Of a stretch of DNA of 58,054 nucleotides, positions 33,050 to 41,143 are shown in pieces. Source of the stretch: Bacillota bacterium. GTDB taxonomy: Bacteria; Bacillota_I; Bacilli_A; RF39; UBA660. The notes beneath the pieces are model-generated. The model ran no database searches, was not told the DNA's origin, and was given only the letters and a program-made list of their open reading frames with translations. Position numbers and translations under genes: made by a program. Where the stretch lies: the NCBI GenBank assembly GCA_015059425.1, contig SVAM01000010.1, positions 1 through 58,054 on the forward strand, read 5' to 3'. Position 1 is the stretch's first letter; every line of letters starts with the position of its first letter.

Positions 33050-34794
33050 TAATGAAAGGGCAAAAGATTAGTGATAGATACCAAATTATAAAAGCTATTG
33101 GTGAAGGTGGAATGGCTAATGTATATTTAGCACATGATACAATACTAGATAGAGATGTAGCAGTAAAAATATTACGTGGTGATCTAGCTAATGACGAAAA
33201 ATTTGTAAGGCGCTTTCAAAGAGAAGCATTGTCAGCTAGTAGTTTAAGCCATACAAATATTGTAGAGGTTTATGATGTTGGTGAAGATAATGGTAACTAC
33301 TATATAGTAATGGAATATGTAGATGGGAAACATTTAAAAAATCTAGTTAAAAAACGTGGTAAATTAACATTAAGCGAAGCAGTGGATATAATGCTTCAAA
33401 TAACAGATGGTATGAGTATTGCTCATGATTCATATATTATTCACCGTGATATTAAACCACAAAATATAATGATTCTTGAAAATGGCTTAATAAAAATAAC
33501 AGATTTTGGAATTGCAATGGCAATGAATGCAACTCAACTTACGCAAACAAATTCAGTTATGGGTAGTGTTCATTATTTACCACCAGAACAAGCAAGTGGA
33601 CAAGGTTCAACATTGCAAAGTGATATTTATTCAATGGGAATTGTTATGTATGAGCTTCTTACTGGAGAACTACCTTTTAAAGGTGATAATGCTGTTGAAA
33701 TAGCACTTAAACATTTAAAAGAACCACTACCTGATATAAAAGAAAAATTAGGTAATGTTCCAAACAGTATTATAAATATAATTAAAAAAAGTACTGCTAA
33801 GAATCCTAAAAACAGGTATAGTGATGCTAGAGTAATGCATGAAGATTTAAAAACTTGTTTAGATAAATCTAGAATAGAAGAACCAATCATTAAATATAAG
33901 TATCCAGAAGATGACAATAATGATGCTGGGATAACAAAAATAGCTAAAGTAAAAAAAGAAGAAAAGAAAAATGAACCTAAAGAAGAGGTAATAGCTAAAA
34001 AGATAACGGGTGATGATTTGAAAAAGCAAAATAAATTATTAATAGTACTAGCCTTTATATTTACAGGTTTAGTAGTAGGAATTACATCTGTTGTAGTATT
34101 AATGCCAACTCTAACTAATAGTGGTAAGCAAGCAACTATACCGGATGTAAAAGGTATGAGTGTAACAGAAGCAATAACCGAACTTCAAAACGAAGGTTTT
34201 GTGGTATTAGACGAAAAAGAAGAAATATCATCTACTGATGTAGAAGAGGGTAAAGTTGTAAAAACTAATCCAGAAATTGGTTCAAAAAGAAAAACTGGAA
34301 CAGAAGTAAAATTATATATTTCTTTAGGAGATACTCAAATTACAATAGATGATTATACAGGTAAAAGTTATTTAGAAATTAAAGGAAAGTTAGAAGCTTT
34401 AGGATTATATGTATTAATTGAAAAACAAGATGTTGAAGAAGGTACGGAAACTGATTATGAAGATGGTAAAATTATAGATCAGTCAGTTAAGGATAGAGAA
34501 AAACTTTCTTTAGGAGATACTATTACGTTATATATACCTAATGTAGTTAGTAGATATCCTGATTTTACTGATGGAACATATACAGTATCAGATGTTGAAG
34601 ATTTTGCCGAAAATTATGAATTAACTGTAGAAGTTGAATATGTAAGTACAGATGATCATGAAGCTGGCTCAATATTTTATCAATCAAAATATGAAGGTTA
34701 TCAAATTGTTGCAGGTCAATCATTTAAAATAAAAGTTGCTCAAGCTGTTGAAGAAATTCCAGATGAAGAAGATGACTGTGGAGGGTTATGTTAA
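33046..34794 (+). CDS. prkC: PASTA-domain Ser/Thr protein kinase
   Basis: 582 aa. Kinase domain ~10-270: GEGGMANVYLAHD (P-loop), VAVKILRG (Lys), HRDIKPQN (catalytic Asp) and DFGIAMA; a Lys/Glu-rich juxtamembrane region; one membrane helix ~327-350 (LLIVLAFIFTGLVVGI). Three extracellular PASTA repeats follow (~362-435, 436-502, 503-570), the first starting IPDVKGMSVTEAITEL. The tail ends in EEDDCGGLC. PASTA modules bind muropeptides or lipid II. In a genome with gerA receptors this kinase could provide a second germination route (inference). Overlaps rsgA by 7 bases. Confidence 0.96.
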   Translation: MIMKGQKISDRYQIIKAIGEGGMANVYLAHDTILDRDVAVKILRGDLANDEKFVRRFQREALSASSLSHTNIVEVYDVGEDNGNYYIVMEYVDGKHLKNLVKKRGKLTLSEAVDIMLQITDGMSIAHDSYIIHRDIKPQNIMILENGLIKITDFGIAMAMNATQLTQTNSVMGSVHYLPPEQASGQGSTLQSDIYSMGIVMYELLTGELPFKGDNAVEIALKHLKEPLPDIKEKLGNVPNSIINIIKKSTAKNPKNRYSDARVMHEDLKTCLDKSRIEEPIIKYKYPEDDNNDAGITKIAKVKKEEKKNEPKEEVIAKKITGDDLKKQNKLLIVLAFIFTGLVVGITSVVVLMPTLTNSGKQATIPDVKGMSVTEAITELQNEGFVVLDEKEEISSTDVEEGKVVKTNPEIGSKRKTGTEVKLYISLGDTQITIDDYTGKSYLEIKGKLEALGLYVLIEKQDVEEGTETDYEDGKIIDQSVKDREKLSLGDTITLYIPNVVSRYPDFTDGTYTVSDVEDFAENYELTVEVEYVSTDDHEAGSIFYQSKYEGYQIVAGQSFKIKVAQAVEEIPDEEDDCGGLC

Positions 34795-35612
34795 AAGGAC
34801 GGATTATAAAAAACGTAAGTAATGATTATACAGTTTTATCAAATAAAGAGTTATATGTTTGTAAACCAAGGGGTAAGTTCCGTGAATTAGGGCTTACTCC
34901 TCTTGTTGGTGATATAGTAGAATTTGATGATGAAAATAATTATATTTTAAATATTTTTGATAGAATTAATGAACTTGATAGGCCTAGTATTAGTAATGTT
35001 GATGTCGCATTAATAATTACAAGTTTAAAAAAACCAGACTTATCTTTAAATCTATTAGATAAAGAAATATCTAGTATAATACTTTCTAATATTGAACCTG
35101 TAATATGTTTTACTAAATTAGATTTAGTTAATAAAGAAGAAATAAAAGAATTAAAAAAATTAATTAAATACTATGAAAATATTGGAATAAAAGTATTTAC
35201 AAATAATAAGTTAAAAAAATTAGTTAAATATTTAAAAGGCAAGTATGTTGTTTTAACTGGTCAAACTGGTGCAGGTAAGTCAAGTTTAATAAATTTACTT
35301 GATCCAAAAAAAGATTTAAAAGTTGGTGGTATTAGTGAAGCTTTAGGAAGAGGAAAACATACTACTAGACATACTGAGTTTTATGAAGTTAAAAATATCT
35401 TTTTTGCAGATACTCCAGGTTTTTCTTCGTTAGATTTAAGTAAATATTCAAACGAAGAAATAAGAGATTCATTTTTTGAATTTAAAAATGGGAATTGTGA
35501 ATTTAAAAATTGTATGCATATAAAAGAAGTAAATTGTGAAGTTAAAGAAAAATTAGAAAAAAATAAAATTTTAAAATCAAGATATGAAAATTATATAAAT
35601 TTTATTAAGTAG
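34788..35612 (+). CDS. rsgA: Ribosome small-subunit-dependent GTPase A
   Basis: 274 aa. N-terminal OB fold (~1-60, PLVGDIVEFDDE), then a circularly permuted GTPase: G4 TKLDLV (~108-113) precedes G1 GQTGAGKSSLIN (~157-168), then the G2-like region GRGKHTTRHTE and G3 DTPGFSSLDL. The C-terminal zinc finger shows CEFKNCMHIKEVNC. It acts late in 30S subunit maturation. It starts inside the kinase gene and is followed 7 bases later by rpe, the conserved Bacillus order; the usual downstream thiN is missing. Confidence 0.96.
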   Translation: MLKGRIIKNVSNDYTVLSNKELYVCKPRGKFRELGLTPLVGDIVEFDDENNYILNIFDRINELDRPSISNVDVALIITSLKKPDLSLNLLDKEISSIILSNIEPVICFTKLDLVNKEEIKELKKLIKYYENIGIKVFTNNKLKKLVKYLKGKYVVLTGQTGAGKSSLINLLDPKKDLKVGGISEALGRGKHTTRHTEFYEVKNIFFADTPGFSSLDLSKYSNEEIRDSFFEFKNGNCEFKNCMHIKEVNCEVKEKLEKNKILKSRYENYINFIK

Positions 35613-35619
35613 GTGACTT

Positions 35620-36249
35620 ATGGAAATTGCAGTATCTTATTTATCAAGTTATTATAGTAAAGAAAAAACTATAGAATTAATTGAAAATACAAGTGCTAAT
35701 TACATTCATGTAGATTTAATGGATGGAGGCTTTGTAGCCAATAAAAATTTTACAACAGAAGAAGTAATAGAACTTTTAAAGGAACATAAAAAGCCATTAG
35801 ATATTCATCTAATGACCTTTGACCCAATTATATATATAGAAGAGTTATCTGGTTTAAATCCAGAATATATAACTTTTCATTTAGAAGCTACAAAAGAAGT
35901 AATTAAAACAATTGAATGTATTAAAAGAAGAAATATAAAAGTAGGCATAAGTATAAAACCAAATACTAATATATTAGAGTTAATGCCTTATTTACCTTTA
36001 ATAGACTTAGTATTAATTATGAGTGTAGAACCAGGAGCAGGAGGACAAAGTTTTATTAAAGATTCTATAAAAAGATTAGAAGAATTAGTTAAAATTAGAA
36101 TTGATAATAATTTAAACTTTAAAATATCTATGGATGGTGGAATTAATAATGAAACAATTAAATTAGTACCTAATTTAGATATTGCAGTATCAGGTTCATA
36201 TGTATGTAAATCAAATGATTACGAAACACAAATAAAAACATTAAAATAA
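35620..36249 (+). CDS. rpe: Ribulose-phosphate 3-epimerase
   Basis: 209 aa TIM barrel. Family markers: HVDLMDGGFVANKNF (~27-41, metal ligands His and Asp), LDIHLM, SVEPGAGGQSFI (~130-141) and SMDGGINNETI (phosphate and metal site). It interconverts ribulose-5-P and xylulose-5-P, supplying the substrate for the phosphoketolase at 9510, although the genes are far apart. Last gene of the fmt-rpe unit; AGGTGAC precedes the ATG. Confidence 0.95.
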   Translation: MEIAVSYLSSYYSKEKTIELIENTSANYIHVDLMDGGFVANKNFTTEEVIELLKEHKKPLDIHLMTFDPIIYIEELSGLNPEYITFHLEATKEVIKTIECIKRRNIKVGISIKPNTNILELMPYLPLIDLVLIMSVEPGAGGQSFIKDSIKRLEELVKIRIDNNLNFKISMDGGINNETIKLVPNLDIAVSGSYVCKSNDYETQIKTLK

Positions 36250-36287
36250 TATTTATTGTATTTATGCAATTAAAAATAGAAGATAAA

Positions 36288-37073
36288 CTATCCTCTATTA
36301 ATATTAATTAAATTAGATGGAATGCGTTGTAATATTGCATTCTTTTCTATTTGTTCTAAATCAATATCACTATTTCTAGAACTTTGTAAAAATTTAGTTG
36401 CCATTTTATCATCATTTATACCAAAATAAATAGGAAGAACATATTTGCCAAATTCATTATTACTTAATAAAGTATTTGCAATTATAGGAACTCTATTTGG
36501 TGCTATAAATTCACCCAATAACATTAAGTTGTATGTTTCTGTATCAGTAATATCTCTTTCATCTATTTTAAACTTTTCTTTTTTTGCTTCATATATATCA
36601 TTTTTGGTATATGGTTGATTATTTAAAAATAATTTAATTATAATATCTAAATTCACTTGATAAATATTATTAAAAGTATTCAAATACTCTAATAATAATC
36701 TAAATCTTTTAATCTCATGTTTTAATTGATAATTTGTATTTACAGATAATATTAATTTATATAAACATTCAAAAAGTATATATTTAACACTATTATGAGA
36801 ATTATTAATAATTGTTATTAAGTTTAATACTTCTTCTTTATATAAATATTTTTGTTTGAGTAAATTTAAAGTGTTAACAATTCCTTCATTAATATATTTC
36901 TTTTGCTTATTTTCTAATGTTTGTTGTTTATTATTATTCCAAGGAGTATAGTTTAAAGAACCGTCATATCCCATAGATACTTCATCAGTATTAAAGCCAA
37001 AATCATTGTAACTAATCATTTTTTCTTTATAAAATTTAACTGTTTTATCTTTTAAAGAACCACTAATATACAT
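36288..37073 (-). CDS. Uncharacterised protein, coupled to ttcA-like gene
   Basis: 261 aa, no signal peptide or membrane segment, no family recognised. The N-terminal ~60 residues are polar with aromatic clusters (DGSLNYTPWNNNKQ). The remainder is helical (IVNTLNLLKQKYLYKEEVLN ... EIKRFRLLLEYLN) with a C-terminal LPIYFGINDDKMATKFLQ. Its ATG abuts the stop of the TtcA-like gene, sharing one base, so the two are translationally coupled, and it may act with that enzyme. There is no clear terminator between it and the convergent rpe. Confidence 0.65.
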   Translation of the reverse strand: MYISGSLKDKTVKFYKEKMISYNDFGFNTDEVSMGYDGSLNYTPWNNNKQQTLENKQKKYINEGIVNTLNLLKQKYLYKEEVLNLITIINNSHNSVKYILFECLYKLILSVNTNYQLKHEIKRFRLLLEYLNTFNNIYQVNLDIIIKLFLNNQPYTKNDIYEAKKEKFKIDERDITDTETYNLMLLGEFIAPNRVPIIANTLLSNNEFGKYVLPIYFGINDDKMATKFLQSSRNSDIDLEQIEKNAILQRIPSNLININRG

Positions 37074-37903
37074 TATTTATCTCCTTCATAATCATCTAAG
37101 AATGAATATTTATATTCATCTTTTTTATAGCCTAAAATTTGAGTTAAATTGATATTTTCCATACTTTTAAAAATATTATATTCAATATATGGATTAATTT
37201 TTCTTAAATCATTTATTAATCTTTTTATTTCTCTACGTTTACTTTTATCTTCATCTATTATATTTGTATCAGTCATTTTACATGCACAATTTATAAATTC
37301 TAAATTATTATATTTAGCCCATGATTTAATATCTTCTTCTTTTATATAATACATAGGTCTAATAAGTTCTAAACCTTCAAAATTTTCACTATGAAGTTTA
37401 GGCATCATAGTTTTTATTTCTGCTCCATATAACATACTAAGTAAATTAGTTTCAATTACATCATCAAAATGATGACCTAATGCTATTTTATTACAACCTA
37501 ACTCTTTAGCTTTATTATAAAGATGTCCTCTACGCATTCGAGCACACATATAACAAGGGCTTTTAGCATTCATTACTTCAACGGATTCAAATATATCACT
37601 ATTAAATATTTCTATAGGTACATTTAAAGTATGTGCTAAATCTTTAATTTGATTTAAATGTTTATCAGTATACCCAGGATTCATAACAACAAAATTACAA
37701 TCAAATCTAATTTTACCATGACGCATAATCTCTTGAAAACATTTGGCCATAATAAATGAATCTTTGCCACCACTTATACATACCATAATTTTATCATTAT
37801 CTTGTATTAATTTATAATCTCTTATAGCTTTAGTAAATTTGCACCATATTTCTTTACGATATTTTTTTATGATACTTCTTTCAATTTCTTGATATTTTTC
37901 CAT
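37073..37903 (-). CDS. ttcA: TtcA-family tRNA 2-thiocytidine-type sulfurtransferase
   Basis: 276 aa from ATG 37903; GAGGG lies 7 bases ahead of it but directly against the alternative ATG at 37909. PP-loop ISGGKDSFIMAKC (~45-57) binds ATP. CYMCARMRRG (~115-124) holds the CxxC cysteines, and a later Cys (INCACKMTDT) completes the set used for a 4Fe-4S cluster in TtcA. KIALGHHFDDVIETNLL is also diagnostic. TtcA thiolates C32 of some tRNAs; TtcA-like paralogues can have other substrates, so specificity is inferred. First gene of a two-gene minus-strand unit. Confidence 0.85.
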   Translation of the reverse strand: MEKYQEIERSIIKKYRKEIWCKFTKAIRDYKLIQDNDKIMVCISGGKDSFIMAKCFQEIMRHGKIRFDCNFVVMNPGYTDKHLNQIKDLAHTLNVPIEIFNSDIFESVEVMNAKSPCYMCARMRRGHLYNKAKELGCNKIALGHHFDDVIETNLLSMLYGAEIKTMMPKLHSENFEGLELIRPMYYIKEEDIKSWAKYNNLEFINCACKMTDTNIIDEDKSKRREIKRLINDLRKINPYIEYNIFKSMENINLTQILGYKKDEYKYSFLDDYEGDK

Positions 37904-37926
37904 AGTCATCCCTCAAATATGTGTGT

Positions 37927-37955
37927 ATTATAATATAAAAGTCAGTTTATTGCAA
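37927..37955 (-). promoter_or_regulatory. Minus-strand promoter of ttcA-like unit, sharing its -35 box
   Basis: On the minus strand TTGCAA (37955-37950), 17 nt, TATAAT (37932-37927). The palindromic TTGCAA is also the -35 of the plus-strand promoter. Confidence 0.8.
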
Positions 37956-37978
37956 TATTTTATTTTTTATGTTAAAAT
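37950..37978 (+). promoter_or_regulatory. Plus-strand promoter of TPR-like gene, sharing its -35 box
   Basis: TTGCAA (37950-37955), 17 nt, TAAAAT (37973-37978); GGTGAGGG before ATG 37999. Confidence 0.75.
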
Positions 37979-37998
37979 AGCAAGCCAGGTGAGGGATT

Positions 37999-39324
37999 AT
38001 GGACTTAAAAGATACTAATGCGTATGAATTATACTGGAGTATGGAAAAATATTACTGTAAAGAAAAACATGATAAGTTTATCAATAAATTTAGAAACTAT
38101 ATTGAAATACCAGGAGTTGGTATTAATAAATTAATGTTATTTAAATATGTTTATGCTTTAATTGACACTGATCAGGTTGAAGTAGCATTAAGAATATTAA
38201 ACATTATTTTCAAAGATAAAAAATTTTTAGAAAGCGATCAAATATCAAATAGAAAATTGTATTTAATAGGTAGAATGCTTTATGATAAAGAATATTATAG
38301 TGAAGCTAAAGAAGTTTTAAAGAAGTATCTAGAATTAGTAAATGATGGCGATTATAAATATTATAAATCTGTTCAAAGACTTTTAGTAGAAATTAAACGT
38401 CATGAAGAAGGTTATTTTAATAAAATTTATGCTGAACAATATTTAAAAAATAAAAATTTAGAACCGGGACTTATAGTATTTTTAAAATTTAATACTAAAT
38501 TAAGTACCTGTGATAGAAAAAATGTTCATAAAAGACCATATTTAATATGGAAAGTAGAAGGTAATATAGTTTATGCTTTTCCTATAACAGCGATAAATAC
38601 TTCTAGAATTAATGATATAAATATTTCAAAAGATGATACTCCAAAATTTTTGGAAACAGAAATAGTTATATTTAATAAATTTGATATTGAAACAATATAT
38701 AGAAAATTAAACCCTGAATTTTTAAATGAAATATTAGAAAAACAATATTATAGATATTGTCATAGTTATGAAAAAAATGATTTTGTTTTAGATTATGAAA
38801 AGAAATTTAATATTAATTTGTTTGATGTAATAGTAGTGAGTGATAATAATAATCTTCAAAAAAGTTATATTATTACAGATATTGATAGCAATAAACAATT
38901 ATATAAAGTTAGGGAAGTTATTGCTGAAGATACAAAATATATAGGTTTAAGTAGTAATGAAGAAACAATTAGTTTTGATGAATTTGTATATACACGCATA
39001 ACATTCAAAAACTTTTTTAACCTTAATAAAAATAATTTGTTTAATGAAAATGATTTTGAACGTTATTTATATATAACTAATGATTCATTAATGCAGATTC
39101 AATATAAAGGATTAAATTATATAGTCTTAGAATTAATTGATGGCTTTTATGTATGTATTTGTGAAGAAGCTAAATCAAACGAAAAACTAATTTATATAAG
39201 CGAATTTGAAGATATTAAATTTTTAAAATTAATAAATATAAATATTGTAAAAGAAAGAATGAAAAGAATTATAGTTAATGATTTAATTAAAAAGTCAGAA
39301 ACATTAAAGCTAGAAAGAAAATAA
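37999..39324 (+). CDS. Uncharacterised protein with TPR-like N-domain and possible PemK/MazF-like middle
   Basis: 441 aa, soluble. Residues ~15-150 are helical and pair up like TPR units (VEVALRILNIIFKDKKFLE, SEAKEVLKKYLELVNDGDYK). From ~160 a beta-rich segment reads EPGLIVFLKFNTKLSTCDRK, then KRPYLIWKVEGNIVYAFPIT, which is reminiscent of the N-terminal strands of PemK/MazF-type ribonuclease toxins. A second, similar beta block follows at ~255-330. No adjacent antitoxin is seen. The resemblance is by eye only, so the function should be treated as unknown. Own promoter shared head-to-head with the ttcA-like unit. Confidence 0.6.
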   Translation: MDLKDTNAYELYWSMEKYYCKEKHDKFINKFRNYIEIPGVGINKLMLFKYVYALIDTDQVEVALRILNIIFKDKKFLESDQISNRKLYLIGRMLYDKEYYSEAKEVLKKYLELVNDGDYKYYKSVQRLLVEIKRHEEGYFNKIYAEQYLKNKNLEPGLIVFLKFNTKLSTCDRKNVHKRPYLIWKVEGNIVYAFPITAINTSRINDINISKDDTPKFLETEIVIFNKFDIETIYRKLNPEFLNEILEKQYYRYCHSYEKNDFVLDYEKKFNINLFDVIVVSDNNNLQKSYIITDIDSNKQLYKVREVIAEDTKYIGLSSNEETISFDEFVYTRITFKNFFNLNKNNLFNENDFERYLYITNDSLMQIQYKGLNYIVLELIDGFYVCICEEAKSNEKLIYISEFEDIKFLKLININIVKERMKRIIVNDLIKKSETLKLERK

Positions 39325-39326
39325 AT

Positions 39327-39353
39327 AAAAACGACTTGTTTAAGTCGTTTTAA
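39327..39353 (+). terminator. Intrinsic terminator after TPR-like gene
   Basis: AAAACGACTT / AAGTCGTTTT stem with a GTTT loop. Confidence 0.75.
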
Positions 39354-39361
39354 AATATTAC

Positions 39362-39389
39362 AAAAATAAAAACTCTACATAAGTAGAGT
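39362..39389 (-). terminator. Terminator of minus-strand tRNA pair
   Basis: Stem ACTCTAC / GTAGAGT with loop ATAA; on the minus strand it is followed by TTTTTATTTTT. Confidence 0.8.
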
Positions 39390-39400
39390 GATTTAAGTAC

Positions 39401-39485
39401 TGGTGCACGTGGAGGGACTTGAACCCCCATGGAACTAACCGCTAGATCCTAAGTCTAGTGCGTCTACCAATTCCGCCACACGTGC
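39401..39485 (-). tRNA. tRNA-Leu (anticodon UAG)
   Basis: Minus strand class II tRNA of 85 nt: acceptor GCACGTG/CACGTGC, anticodon loop CTTAGGA (TAG) on stem CTAGA/TCTAG, long variable arm, T-arm GGTTCAAGTCC, CCA encoded. Confidence 0.95.
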
Positions 39486-39488
39486 AGA

Positions 39489-39565
39489 TGGTGGACCTCG
39501 TAGGACTCGAACCTACGACCGCCCGGTTATGAGCCGGATGCTCTAACCAACTGAGCTAGAGGTCC
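39489..39565 (-). tRNA. tRNA with CAU anticodon, probably tRNA-Ile2 (lysidine type)
   Basis: Minus strand: acceptor GGACCTC/GAGGTCC, D-arm TAGCTCAGTTGGTTAGAGC, anticodon loop CTCATAA (CAT), T-arm GGTTCGAGTCC, CCA encoded. It is not an initiator tRNA (the acceptor starts with a paired G1). C4-G69 and C5-G68 in the acceptor stem match TilS recognition in E. coli tRNA-Ile2, so AUA-reading tRNA-Ile is favoured over elongator tRNA-Met. Confidence 0.85.
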
Positions 39566-39576
39566 ATCGCTTTTTA

Positions 39577-39605
39577 ATAATAACACAATATTATGTTTGT
39601 TTCAA
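39577..39605 (-). promoter_or_regulatory. Promoter of tRNA-Ile2/tRNA-Leu unit
   Basis: On the minus strand TTGAAA (39605-39600), 17 nt, TATTAT (39582-39577), 11 bases before the first tRNA. Confidence 0.7.
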
Positions 39606-39623
39606 GAAGTTTTTTTTAAAAAT

Positions 39624-39652
39624 TTGCAAAAGTTGCAAAAACATTATATAAT
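39624..39652 (+). promoter_or_regulatory. Promoter of HTH-like gene
   Basis: TTGCAA (39624-39629), 17 nt, TATAAT (39647-39652). A second TTGCAA lies inside the spacer (39633-39638). Confidence 0.75.
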
Positions 39653-39684
39653 AATCTTCCTTGTTAGCACGAGGAGGGGAAATT

Positions 39685-40254
39685 ATGAGTAATGTTACAG
39701 CTTACATATATGCACTAATTATATTAGAAAGCCGTATGTCTATTGATGTTGCAAGTAAACTTTTTAATGTAGATGAAGTTATTTTGCTAAACAGTGTAAT
39801 TTATCAAAATTTTAGTTGTGAAAAGTTAAGAGCTATAAAATTTTGCATATATGAAAATGAAGCTGGATATGTAAATATTAAAAAAAGTATTTTTATTGGT
39901 AAATTATTATTTGAAAGATATAAAAAAATATTAAGGTCCGATGATAAAAAGAATAAATTAATTTTATTTATAAAAGAATTAGAAGGTAAAGAAAAAATTG
40001 ATGCTTTATTTGAAAAAAATATTTCATTTTGGACTTTAGAAGATAAAGAACAATTTTTTAAATATAAAATTAAATTTGCAATAGACAATCATGAATTACC
40101 AAAGAGGTTTCCTGTTACTCGCCAAACTATAAGTAGGTGGGTATCTAATCATCCAGAAGGAAATATAAAAGATGAACTTTTAGCATTAAATGGTTTTGTG
40201 GGTAAAATTTACGCAGATAAATTGAAAGGAAGAAAAATAAGAAAAATAAAATAA
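39685..40254 (+). CDS. Uncharacterised, probably DNA-binding helical protein
   Basis: 189 aa from ATG 39685 with GGAGGGG ahead of it. All-helical. Two helix-turn-helix-like stretches are visible: MSIDVASKLFNVDEVILLNS (~18-37) and FPVTRQTISRWVSNHPEGN (~148-166). A basic C-terminus (KLKGRKIRKIK) fits nucleic-acid binding. No named family recognised; transposase-type or phage-type regulators are possible. A degraded tandem copy follows at 40257. It begins next to a tRNA cluster, a common place for mobile DNA. Confidence 0.6.
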   Translation: MSNVTAYIYALIILESRMSIDVASKLFNVDEVILLNSVIYQNFSCEKLRAIKFCIYENEAGYVNIKKSIFIGKLLFERYKKILRSDDKKNKLILFIKELEGKEKIDALFEKNISFWTLEDKEQFFKYKIKFAIDNHELPKRFPVTRQTISRWVSNHPEGNIKDELLALNGFVGKIYADKLKGRKIRKIK

Positions 40255-40256
40255 TT

Positions 40257-40616
40257 TTAGTTTATATAATTTTAGAAAGTCGTTTGTCGTTTGATGATGT
40301 ATTTTACTTTTAAAGTGATGAAGATGAAAGAAAAGAAAAATTAAATTTATTTATAAGAGATATATCTGGAAGTAAAATGGAATCTTTAAGAGATAAAAAT
40401 AAAAGATATTTCACTATTGAAGAAAAAGAATTAGTATTTAAACATCAAATAAAATTTGCTTTAACTTTTAGAGATTTAGAATATTTTTATAATATACATT
40501 CTCAAATTTTATTAAAATGGAAAAGTGAATTGCGAGATGAGCAATTAAAAAATCATTTAAAGTGTTTAGATGAATATAATATGAGTTATTTTAGCGTTTA
40601 CAGTTTTAGACACTAA
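40257..40616 (+). pseudogene. Decayed tandem copy of the 39685 gene
   Basis: In one frame the segment reads YIILESRLSFDDVFYF, then a TAA stop at 40311, then SDEDERKEKLNLFIRDISGS, KNKRYFTIEEKELVFKHQIK and so on to a stop at 40614-40616. These match LIILESRMSIDVAS, RSDDKKNKLILFIKELEG and FWTLEDKEQFFKYKIK of the intact upstream protein, in order. The copy has no proper start or ribosome binding site, an internal stop and an internal deletion of roughly 50 codons. The 79-codon ORF from 40377 is only its remnant. Confidence 0.75.
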
Positions 40617-40643
40617 TTTTTTCTTTATAAAAATAATTTAAAA

Positions 40644-40652
40644 TGATATACT
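40644..40652 (+). promoter_or_regulatory. Extended -10 promoter ahead of KYYLA-family gene 2
   Basis: TGA-TATACT (40644-40652) with TTTATA 17 nt upstream (40624-40629). Confidence 0.5.
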
Positions 40653-40672
40653 TAAGTATAAGGAGTGATACG

Positions 40673-41143
40673 ATGGAAAATAAATATTATTTAGCTATAG
40701 AAACTAAACCTAAAAATTATTTTCCAATAAATTTATTAGATTTAAAAATAGCTAATAAATATAATACATTTAGTTTAGAAGAATTAGATAAATTTACTTT
40801 AAAATTTACAAAACAGGAAATAATTAATTCTATTAAAGAAGCAAATTTATTAGATGTAACTAATAATATGCCTTTGGTAGTTATTTATTATGAAAAAGAT
40901 ATGGTGCGTAAAATAGATGCATTAACTAAAGATATTAATTTTGATATGTGGCAAAATATAAAAGATAATTTTGATAACAAGAATTATTTAAATAAAATAT
41001 ATAATTTTTTAAATAATAAAATAAGTAGTGAAGAATTATTAGAAATAAAAGCATGTAATGATTTAAAAGAGTTTTTTAATAAAATAAGTTATTTACCATA
41101 TTTAGTTCAAAGAAAGTTGTATTTATATTTATATGAAAAATAG
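40673..41143 (+). CDS. Uncharacterised protein, KYYLA family member 2
   Basis: 156 aa from ATG 40673, AAGGAGTGAT ahead of it. Its N-terminal ~75 residues are similar to the protein at 8256: NKYYLAIETKPKN, LLDLKIANKYN, TLKFTKQEIINSIKEANLL and LVVIYYEKD align with KYYLAVDKGN, ILDLSQINPEL, KFTTTFETKKTLKDLL and DIVMYYEHS. The C-terminal half is helical and does not match. Predicted cytoplasmic. It overlaps the start of the recombinase gene by 11 bases, suggesting co-translation. Function unknown. Confidence 0.65.
   Translation: MENKYYLAIETKPKNYFPINLLDLKIANKYNTFSLEELDKFTLKFTKQEIINSIKEANLLDVTNNMPLVVIYYEKDMVRKIDALTKDINFDMWQNIKDNFDNKNYLNKIYNFLNNKISSEELLEIKACNDLKEFFNKISYLPYLVQRKLYLYLYEK

Noticed and set aside
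39489-39565. Initiator tRNA-fMet
   Set aside because: Initiator tRNAs have an unpaired first position and a GGG/CCC anticodon stem; here G1 pairs with C72 and the stem is TCCGG/CCGGG.
40377-40616. Independent 79-aa gene
   Set aside because: It is the in-frame tail of a degraded duplicate of the 39685 gene and has no ribosome binding site.
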